Source: Holosporales bacterium (GTDB lineage Bacteria > Pseudomonadota > Alphaproteobacteria > BNTO01). From it: 6,367 bases of DNA. The notes beneath the pieces are model-generated. The model saw only the letters and a list, made by a program, of their open reading frames with translations, was not told where the DNA came from and ran no database searches. Numbering within the stretch: the first letter of the stretch is position 1; each line of letters begins with the position of its first letter. The position numbers and the translations under genes were made by a program. The stretch spans positions 1 through 6,367 of the forward strand of contig JAISXM010000096.1 of assembly GCA_031270515.1 (NCBI GenBank), in the 5' to 3' direction. This document shows, piece after piece, positions 1 to 4,380 of the stretch.

Positions 1-73
1 ATCTTTTCCATTAGTGATTCAATGCTTGCCACGAACTACGCCGCATCTTTAAACTAAACCAGCACAATTCATA

Positions 74-517
74 TCACAAACGTTTAAATTTGCAAAATGC
101 CCGGGGACTGAGCAGTAACGATATTCTTCCTGTTTTACGCGCAATGCTTGAAAAATAGGCGCCACGCACACTGGAAAGGGCATCAAACGCGTGAATAACG
201 ACACTATATGGGTCGGAGCCATTATAAAACGTTACTAAGTATTGTCCTGAATCCGGGATTTTCGTAACACGGATCAGAACTTGCGGACCTGGTTCCTCGC
301 CCTCTATTTCTTCAAGTTCCTCGCCCTCTATTTCTTCAAAACAAGCGAAAAACGGAATATCACAGTCAGAAGGCTCGAACACGCACGATTTTACTGATCC
401 ATCGCCAAGAAACGGGCTTGCGGGCGGCCCTGAAGGTTTCCCCGATAAAAGTGAGCTGAACCCACTTGTACAGCATTGAGTGCTCGCAAAGAGCACAATC
501 TTTAGAATATTTTTCAT
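74..517 (-). CDS. hypothetical small protein, possibly exported
   Basis: I do not recognise this 147-residue protein. It starts at ATG (517-515), preceded by an AAAGGA-like ribosome binding site about ten bases upstream and a plausible promoter at 564-592, so it is probably expressed. The N-terminus MKNILKIVLFAST is a short basic-plus-hydrophobic stretch followed by Cys15-Cys16, which could be a weak signal peptide. The residue before the first Cys is Gln, so a lipoprotein processing site is not convincing. A Pro/Gly-rich linker follows (residues 26-40), then Cys-containing sequence (45, 52, 59), an acidic segment (61-75) made of two identical EEIEGEE blocks, and a C-terminal half with beta-like strands (79-86, 93-98, 104-111) ending in a basic tail. 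It may be a lineage-specific secreted or envelope protein. A short stretch near residues 106-125 resembles the protein at 5291-6277. Function unknown. Confidence 0.6.
   Translation of the reverse strand: MKNILKIVLFASTQCCTSGFSSLLSGKPSGPPASPFLGDGSVKSCVFEPSDCDIPFFACFEEIEGEELEEIEGEEPGPQVLIRVTKIPDSGQYLVTFYNGSDPYSVVIHAFDALSSVRGAYFSSIARKTGRISLLLSPRAFCKFKRL
292..339 (-). repeat. perfect 24-bp tandem duplication
   Basis: Two identical 24-bp units (292-315 and 316-339) lie head to tail inside the hypothetical gene. The unit is eight codons long, so the frame is kept. It encodes the acidic block EEIEGEE plus a linking Leu or Pro. The lack of any mismatch points to a recent duplication. Confidence 0.9.
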
Positions 518-563
518 GGAAGTTAGATCCTTTTCATCTTATCCGTATACCAATCTTAAAAGA

Positions 564-592
564 ATATTACCCAACCGGCTCGATTAATTCAA
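564..592 (-). promoter_or_regulatory. probable sigma-70-type promoter of the 74-517 gene
   Basis: On the minus strand TTGAAT (592-587) and TAATAT (569-564) are separated by exactly 17 bases. Each matches four of six consensus positions. Transcription would start near 557, giving an untranslated leader of about 40 bases before the ATG at 517. Confidence 0.4.
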
Positions 593-754
593 TGCAATTT
601 TTAACATATCATAAGAAGAGTTAGTAGAACAGCGATGCAATATCATCACAATGCGAAAAAAAATGAGGGACGAATTTGGCAAAAGTGGTTGCTTTGTTAA
701 CCTTTGCGATGACAAAATTAAACTAGTGGCGCATCCCCTTTGTATACACCCCCT

Positions 755-773
755 GGGTGGGTGGGGGATAGGG
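755..773 (+). other. potential G-quadruplex upstream of map
   Basis: Four G-runs (755-757, 759-761, 763-767, 771-773) are separated by loops of 1, 1 and 3 bases, fitting the G3N1-7 quadruplex rule with very short loops. The preceding C-run (749-753) can instead pair with these Gs as a hairpin: CACCC (747-751) with GGGTG (755-759) around three bases, or CCCCC with GGGGG (763-767). The motif ends 28 bases before the map start codon. The rest of the 284-base gap 518-801 shows only the minus-strand promoter at 564-592; I found no convincing promoter for map. Confidence 0.5.
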
Positions 774-801
774 ATGGTTATTGTAGCATAAAAAGGCATA
801 A

Positions 802-1557
802 ATGTCAAAGATAAAACGCCACAAAAAAGCGCACTTCGCAAAAATGCGAGAAGCTGGCCATTTGGCAGCCAACGTGTTGAACTACTTAGAGCTGTCAATA
901 GTCGAAGGAGTCACAACCGGAGAGCTGGACCGGCTGTGTCACGATTTCATCATCAAGCACAACGCCATTCCTGCAACGTTGGGCTACGAAGGGTACCCTA
1001 AGTCAAGCTGCATATCTCTGAACAACGTAGTCTGTCACGGCATCCCAGGGAACGAAGTCTTACGAAATGGGGATATTTTAAACATCGACATCACCGTCAT
1101 ATTAGACGGATGGCACGGCGACACAAGCCGCATGTACACAGTCGGCACCATAACCCCGCATGCGTCCAAGCTCATACAAGTGGCGTATAACGCGCTCATG
1201 AAGTCCATAGAACTCGTAGGGCCGGGCGTTCACTGGGGGAATGTCGGGCACTTCATTGAAACATTCGTCGCCAGCAATGGCTTCTCCGTTGTAAAGGACT
1301 ATTGCGGGCACGGCATAGGGCAAATTTTTCACGATTTGCCACAGATCGACCACTTCGGCACCCCAGGAGAAGGATTTATTATTCGAGAAGGGATGTTCTT
1401 CACGATAGAGCCCATGGTAAACGCCGGGTTGGAGGAGACGGTGCTTTTGGATGATGGCTGGACCGTGGTTACGTTCGATAACTCGCTGTCGGCCCAATTT
1501 GAGCACAGTATCGGTATAACAGAGCACGGAGCTGAAATCTTTACAAAAAGTGGCTAA
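802..1557 (+). CDS. map: methionine aminopeptidase, type I
   Basis: This cytosolic metalloenzyme removes the initiator Met from nascent proteins after deformylation. The 251-residue product is the usual size for the bacterial type Ia form and has the full pita-bread fold signature. The five metal ligands are present: Asp96 (NIDIT), Asp107 (GDTSRMY), His170 (CGHGIG), Glu203 (TIEPM) and Glu234 (AQFEH). The catalytic histidines are also there: His79 (CHGIP) and His177 (FHDLP). The N-terminus is short with no zinc-finger or SH3-binding extension. The ATG at 802 is chosen because the preceding bases contain a modest AAAAGG element and because the family alignment begins here. The stop codon TAA shares its final A with the ATG of acpS, so the two are almost certainly co-transcribed and translationally coupled. 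A G-quadruplex-capable element lies just upstream. Identification is secure. Confidence 0.97.
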   Translation: MSKIKRHKKAHFAKMREAGHLAANVLNYLELSIVEGVTTGELDRLCHDFIIKHNAIPATLGYEGYPKSSCISLNNVVCHGIPGNEVLRNGDILNIDITVILDGWHGDTSRMYTVGTITPHASKLIQVAYNALMKSIELVGPGVHWGNVGHFIETFVASNGFSVVKDYCGHGIGQIFHDLPQIDHFGTPGEGFIIREGMFFTIEPMVNAGLEETVLLDDGWTVVTFDNSLSAQFEHSIGITEHGAEIFTKSG

Positions 1558-1940
1558 TGATACTCGGCATAGGAACTGACATAGTAGACATTCGACGCGT
1601 GGAGCGCTTGCTTCTGGCCCACCCTCACGTCGCGATCGCGCGGCTTATGTCGCCAGCGGAACAACGTTTTTACCGCAACGACATTTGCCTCGGCTTTGCG
1701 AAGATCTGGGCATACAAAGAGGCGGTGATCAAGGCCTCCAGCGGGCGCCTGCTGTTTCGCGACATAGAGATCGAGCACGATTCAAACGGTGCACCACGCG
1801 TCTCTGTCGCGGACGGGCGCTCAGCGTTCATGTCGCACTGCGGCCCCCCTGCCCTATCACAAGTGACGTGGCATTTAACTCTTTCAGACGAACTGCCGTA
1901 TATATTCGCCGTATGTATAGCAGAGTGCAATTCAGATTAA
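1557..1940 (+). CDS. acpS: holo-[acyl-carrier-protein] synthase
   Basis: AcpS transfers 4'-phosphopantetheine from coenzyme A to the conserved Ser of acyl carrier protein, making it active for fatty acid and lipid A synthesis. The 127-residue length is typical. The N-terminal GIGTDIVDI supplies the Mg ligand Asp8. The second motif FAKIWAYKEAVIKA (47-60) supplies Glu55 and Lys54; the usual FAKR has become FAKI, a small departure. HLTLSDE (106-112) is the third conserved block, in the family usually HVSISHD or HLSLSD. The start overlaps the map stop codon by one base (TAATG), and no ribosome binding site of its own is evident, which fits translational coupling. In many alphaproteobacteria acpS sits near lepB, rnc or pdxJ; here its partner is map. 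No clear intrinsic terminator follows in 1941-2058, a 118-base stretch with nothing else I can name. Confidence 0.95.
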   Translation: MILGIGTDIVDIRRVERLLLAHPHVAIARLMSPAEQRFYRNDICLGFAKIWAYKEAVIKASSGRLLFRDIEIEHDSNGAPRVSVADGRSAFMSHCGPPALSQVTWHLTLSDELPYIFAVCIAECNSD

Positions 1941-2058
1941 TATATGAATCAAACATATGAATTCCCATAAAGAACAAGTTAAAAAGTCTTTGCGAATCAA
2001 GGTTTTTACCTATACAAAGGCTCCACTTATTTTTTATGGGAAGGATAAATCGAGGGAA

Positions 2059-2256
2059 CTAAGCCCCATTGAACCGACGCCGAAACAGCTTTCTTACTCT
2101 CCGCAACGACTCTGCAGCTTCTCTGGCTTTACGAACAGAGGGCTTTTCATAAGCTCGCTTGAGTTTCATAATTCGATAAACGCCCTCGCGCTGCATTTTC
2201 TTCTTCAAAATGCGCAATGCTTGTTCTACGTTATTGTCTCTCACTGAAACTTCCAC
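2059..2256 (-). CDS. rpsU: 30S ribosomal protein bS21
   Basis: bS21 is a small basic protein of the 30S subunit platform, close to the 3' end of 16S rRNA, and helps initiation. The 65-residue product carries the family core SVRDNNVEQALRILKKKMQREG, then an Arg/Lys-rich C-terminal helix (YEKPS, RRVRKLFRRRF), as in alphaproteobacteria. I take the GTG at 2256-2254 (MEVSVRDNN) as the start. It lies eight bases after a perfect Shine-Dalgarno, whereas the TTG nine codons upstream would place that Shine-Dalgarno inside the gene and add residues absent from the family. The gene stands alone, divergent from pgk, with its own likely promoter at 2303-2311. Downstream it converges on acpS with no strong terminator hairpin visible. 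Confidence 0.95.
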   Translation of the reverse strand: MEVSVRDNNVEQALRILKKKMQREGVYRIMKLKRAYEKPSVRKAREAAESLRRVRKLFRRRFNGA

Positions 2257-2260
2257 TAAT

Positions 2261-2270
2261 ATCACCTCCT
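2261..2270 (-). promoter_or_regulatory. very strong Shine-Dalgarno of rpsU
   Basis: The minus-strand AGGAGGTGAT is complementary over ten contiguous bases to the conserved bacterial 16S rRNA 3' tail (ATCACCTCCT). The AGGAGG core sits eight bases from the GTG start. It decides the start of rpsU and is much stronger than the ribosome binding sites of the other genes in the window. Confidence 0.85.
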
Positions 2271-2302
2271 CTGCAACTTTCAATAGCCATCAAGATAGCG
2301 TA

Positions 2303-2311
2303 ATTCTAGCA
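2303..2311 (-). promoter_or_regulatory. probable extended -10 promoter of rpsU
   Basis: The minus strand reads TGC-TAGAAT: an extended TGn element followed by a -10 hexamer matching five of six consensus positions. No good -35 is seen at 16-18 bases, which is usual for extended -10 promoters. Transcription would begin near 2296, leaving a leader of about 40 bases. Confidence 0.4.
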
Positions 2312-2373
2312 AAATACTCAGCCGAATACCATAGCGTGTTTGCGCGTAAGCATGAAGTAAAAAGCATGCGCAC

Positions 2374-2402
2374 TAAAACTTCAAATTGTTTTTATGAACA
2401 AG
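2374..2402 (+). repeat. left copy of a 29-bp hairpin repeat flanking pgk
   Basis: This 29-base stretch matches the minus-strand sequence 3834-3806 at 25 of 29 positions. The shared core is TTCAAATTG flanked by A-rich and T-rich arms. It can fold: AAAAC (2375-2379) pairs with GTTTT (2388-2392) around an eight-base loop. It lies between the rpsU and pgk promoters. Confidence 0.65.
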
Positions 2403-2404
2403 GA

Positions 2405-2433
2405 TGGACCTGGAATCAATTTTTTCGTAAAAT
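2405..2433 (+). promoter_or_regulatory. probable promoter of pgk
   Basis: TGGACC (2405-2410, four of six matches to the -35) and TAAAAT (2428-2433, five of six to the -10) are separated by 17 bases. Transcription would start near 2440, giving a leader of about 125 bases that contains all four 26-bp repeats. Confidence 0.4.
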
Positions 2434-2457
2434 CCACCCGCAAGCAAATTAAACGGT

Positions 2458-2560
2458 GCGCGATTTTTCGCAAGAACGAGGGAGCTGGATTTCTCGCACA
2501 AACAATGGAGCGAAATTTCTAGCACAAACAACTGCGCGAAAAATTCTCACAAGAACAAGG
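2458..2560 (+). repeat. four degenerate 24-27-bp tandem repeats in the pgk leader
   Basis: Units at 2458-2483, 2484-2509, 2510-2533 and 2534-2560 each begin with GC, have an AT-rich run, then a CGCAmmAAC-like element. Units 1 and 2 agree at 19 of 26 positions. Units 2 and 3 agree at 18 of the first 22. Unit 4 is the most diverged but shares CAAGAACnAGG with unit 1. The unit length is not a fixed multiple of three, so this is unlikely to be coding. The last unit ends in the AAGG of the pgk ribosome binding site. Confidence 0.7.
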
Positions 2561-2566
2561 TGTAAT

Positions 2567-3793
2567 ATGTCAACTACATTAAAAGGTCCAATAATCATTC
2601 GGGTAGACTTCAATGTTCCGGTCAAAAACAACGTCATCCAAGATCCGACCCGGATTTTATCCGCCAAACAAACGATCGAGTATTTTTCGGACTACCGCAT
2701 AATACTCACATCTCACTTTAAAGATCCCACGCCCAATGATATTGCATCCGACAAATATTCATTCGCCCCAATTTTGGGCGACATAAAGAAATATTTGGAC
2801 AGGGACGTGGTCCTCTTAGATTTATTTGACGAAAACCTCTCCGCGAAAATCGAAGCCGCCCCCCGACGCGCGCTGATATTGCTGGAAAACAGCCGATTTT
2901 GGCCTGGGGAAAAAACGTGCAGCGACGAATTATCCCAGCGCATCGCGTCATTGGGCTGCGTGTTCGTGAACGAGGCGTTTTCCTGCTCTCACCGCGCGCA
3001 CGCGTCCGTGTATGGCGTAGCGAAACATTTGCCAGCGTACCCGGGGTTCCACTTCATGGCCGAGGTCAACGCACTTTCACGCGTCCTAAAGGACCCGCAT
3101 GGACTGGATTTGGCGATCGTGGGGGGGGCCAAAGTTTCCACAAAGTTGCCAATTTTAGAAAATTTATTGCCAAAGGTTAAGCAAATGATGATTGGCGGCG
3201 CAATGGCACATACGTTTTTGGTCGCATTAGGAATGCCTGTCGGGCGCTCGCTGTTTGAACCGGCATATGTAGACAAGGCGAGAGAGCTGATGAATACGTA
3301 CGCCAACAAAATATTACTGCCATCCGACCTGGTCATAGCAAAAGATTTGAGTGCTCCGTCAGAAATCGTAAATGTGGGAAGTATTATGAGCACGCAAAAT
3401 GCAAAGCTTGCAGGCGAAACCACAGCCCCCAACGCAGGCGAGTATATCCCGGACGACTGTGCTGCGTATGACATAGGGCCAAACACAGTGCGCGCATGGG
3501 AGCCAATCATCAAGGAATGTCGCACCATCATCTGGAACGGAACGCTCGGCGTTGCAGAGCAACCACCGTTTGACGAAGGCACCCAAGCCGTCGCCCAGTG
3601 CATATGCCGCGCGGATGCGTTTAGTGTCGCCGGTGGAGGTGATACGTTGGCGGCCCTGACTCAGCTTGGGGCCACGGACTATTTTTCGCATGTCTGTACT
3701 GGCGGCGGAGCTTTCCTTGAGTGGCTGAGCGCGGAAAAACTTGTGGTAGACGAAACGTTTGTTGGGGTAGATTTGCGTGAATACAAAAGTTAG
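2567..3793 (+). CDS. pgk: phosphoglycerate kinase
   Basis: PGK catalyses the reversible ATP-forming transfer of phosphate from 1,3-bisphosphoglycerate to ADP in cytosolic glycolysis. The 408-residue product, slightly longer than the usual 390-400, has both Rossmann-like lobes. The N-lobe has RVDFNVP (12-18), Arg29, His50, Arg110 (LLENSRF) and Arg143 (SHRAHAS). The C-lobe has GGAKV with Lys189, GGAMAHTFL (210-218), DIGP (302-305), WNGTLG (323-328), GGGDT (357-360) and TGGGAFLEW (378-386). The ATG at 2567 begins at the expected family position after an AAGGTG element. A GTG at 2456 would add 37 residues made from leader repeats and is rejected. Oddities: the conserved HLGR loop reads HFKD, so the substrate-binding Arg is Asp53, and the Pro of WNGP is Thr326. 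Its presence implies at least part of lower glycolysis or gluconeogenesis is kept. It is monocistronic, between two copies of a hairpin repeat. Confidence 0.96.
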   Translation: MSTTLKGPIIIRVDFNVPVKNNVIQDPTRILSAKQTIEYFSDYRIILTSHFKDPTPNDIASDKYSFAPILGDIKKYLDRDVVLLDLFDENLSAKIEAAPRRALILLENSRFWPGEKTCSDELSQRIASLGCVFVNEAFSCSHRAHASVYGVAKHLPAYPGFHFMAEVNALSRVLKDPHGLDLAIVGGAKVSTKLPILENLLPKVKQMMIGGAMAHTFLVALGMPVGRSLFEPAYVDKARELMNTYANKILLPSDLVIAKDLSAPSEIVNVGSIMSTQNAKLAGETTAPNAGEYIPDDCAAYDIGPNTVRAWEPIIKECRTIIWNGTLGVAEQPPFDEGTQAVAQCICRADAFSVAGGGDTLAALTQLGATDYFSHVCTGGGAFLEWLSAEKLVVDETFVGVDLREYKS

Positions 3794-3805
3794 AGTACAT
3801 GTACA

Positions 3806-3834
3806 CTTGCCCATAAAAGCAATTTGAACTTTTA
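3806..3834 (-). repeat. right, inverted copy of the 29-bp hairpin repeat
   Basis: On the minus strand this matches 2374-2402 at 25 of 29 positions. It folds more strongly than the left copy: ATAAAAG (3813-3819) pairs with CTTTTAT (3829-3835) around nine bases. It starts 13 bases after the pgk stop. The stem is AT-rich and lacks a following T-run on the plus strand, so a terminator role is possible but unproven. Similarity may extend weakly into the last pgk codons. Confidence 0.65.
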
Positions 3835-3867
3835 TCACGAACAACATTTTGCATTGAAGGAAGTTTC

Positions 3868-3897
3868 AGGTGTTTGTTATGGAACAAGGTGTTTGTT
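3868..3897 (+). repeat. 19-bp-spaced direct repeat AGGTGTTTGTT
   Basis: The 11-base word occurs exactly at 3868-3878 and 3887-3897, a 19-base period. It lies in the 250-base gap between pgk and the tRNA gene, which holds no gene. The same gap has an inverted pair, AACAACATTTTG (3840-3851) and CAAAACGTTGTT (3974-3985), complementary at 11 of 12 positions. Confidence 0.6.
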
Positions 3898-3940
3898 GCA
3901 ACGATGCCTATTTTTTGCTGACCGACTACGGAAAATCGCT

Positions 3941-3973
3941 GTGTAGGTTCTAAGTAGGTTCTGTGTAGGTTCA
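3941..3973 (+). repeat. three 11-bp tandem repeats upstream of the tRNA promoter
   Basis: GTGTAGGTTCT (3941-3951), AAGTAGGTTCT (3952-3962) and GTGTAGGTTCA (3963-3973) follow each other without spacers. All three share GTAGGTTC, and the period is about one helical turn. The array ends ten bases before the putative -35 of tRNA-Asp. Confidence 0.85.
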
Positions 3974-3983
3974 CAAAACGTTG

Positions 3984-4012
3984 TTGACTAATTTCCATTT
4001 TCATTTAACAAT
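3984..4012 (+). promoter_or_regulatory. probable promoter of tRNA-Asp
   Basis: TTGACT (3984-3989, five of six consensus matches) and AACAAT (4007-4012, four of six) are separated by 17 bases. Transcription would start near 4019, about 25 bases before the mature tRNA 5' end. Confidence 0.5.
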
Positions 4013-4043
4013 TAGTTTATAGGTTGTTGTTTTTCGTAGTTTA

Positions 4044-4120
<77 letters not shown>

Positions 4121-4133
4121 TCTTCTACTGCGA

Positions 4134-4298
4134 ATTCGCGGTTGCCCCGAGTTTATAGAGCTGTTGGTTGGTTTGTTTGCTGTTTCCCCAGGTTTATAAA
4201 GGGTTGGCCTATTCGCGGGTTCCCCCGGTATTATAAAAGCTATTGGTTGGCCTATTCGCGGATTTCCCAAGTTTATTCTTGGTTGGCCTGGTTCCCCT
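4134..4298 (+). repeat. degenerate tandem repeat array between tRNA-Asp and tadA
   Basis: Four units (4134-4180, 4181-4210, 4211-4253, 4254-4289) plus a fragment (4290-4298) share the order ATTCGCGG, TTyCCCC, a TTTATA-like element and GTTGGCCT. The best-preserved block, GTTGGCCTATTCGCGG, is identical across the junctions at 4203-4218 and 4246-4261. Unit 2 lacks the ATTCGCGG part and unit 1 has GTTGGTTGG in place of GTTGGCCT. Unit lengths vary from 30 to 47 bases. Together with 4299-4380, which is otherwise featureless, this fills the gap after the tRNA gene. Confidence 0.75.
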
Positions 4299-4380
4299 AC
4301 TTACAACACGTTCACTATTTTCCTTATTCACAAAATGTTCGCAATTCGCCCAATTGTTGCGACATAAAGAGTGCGATCAC

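Noticed and set aside
584..898. Minus-strand open frame of 104 codons with a hydrophobic stretch
   Set aside because: It runs antisense into the first codons of map, has no family resemblance, and its hydrophobic part comes from the G/C-run region upstream of map.
139..2223. Shared 12-base word GCGCAATGCTTG in the first gene and within rpsU
   Set aside because: One 12-base match on either strand is expected by chance in a window of this size.
1957..2247. Plus-strand open frame of 96 codons after acpS
   Set aside because: Most of it is antisense to rpsU, and its first 34 codons show no recognisable protein.
2456..2566. GTG-initiated extension of PGK by 37 residues
   Set aside because: The extension is made of leader repeats whose period is not a codon multiple; the family start fits the ATG at 2567 with its own AAGGTG element.
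3621..4004. Minus-strand open frame of 127 codons
   Set aside because: It is antisense to the pgk 3' end and runs through the repeat-rich gap; its apparent similarity to the region upstream of pgk is explained by the inverted hairpin repeat at DNA level.
4134..4298. CRISPR array or phage attachment site next to a tRNA gene
   Set aside because: Units are contiguous, degenerate and of uneven length with no unique spacers or cas genes, and no second copy of the tRNA 3' end or integrase is present.
4243..4380. TTG-initiated hydrophobic extension of TadA by 46 residues
   Set aside because: It is translated repeat DNA in a cytosolic enzyme family; the conserved domain starts right after ATG 4381.
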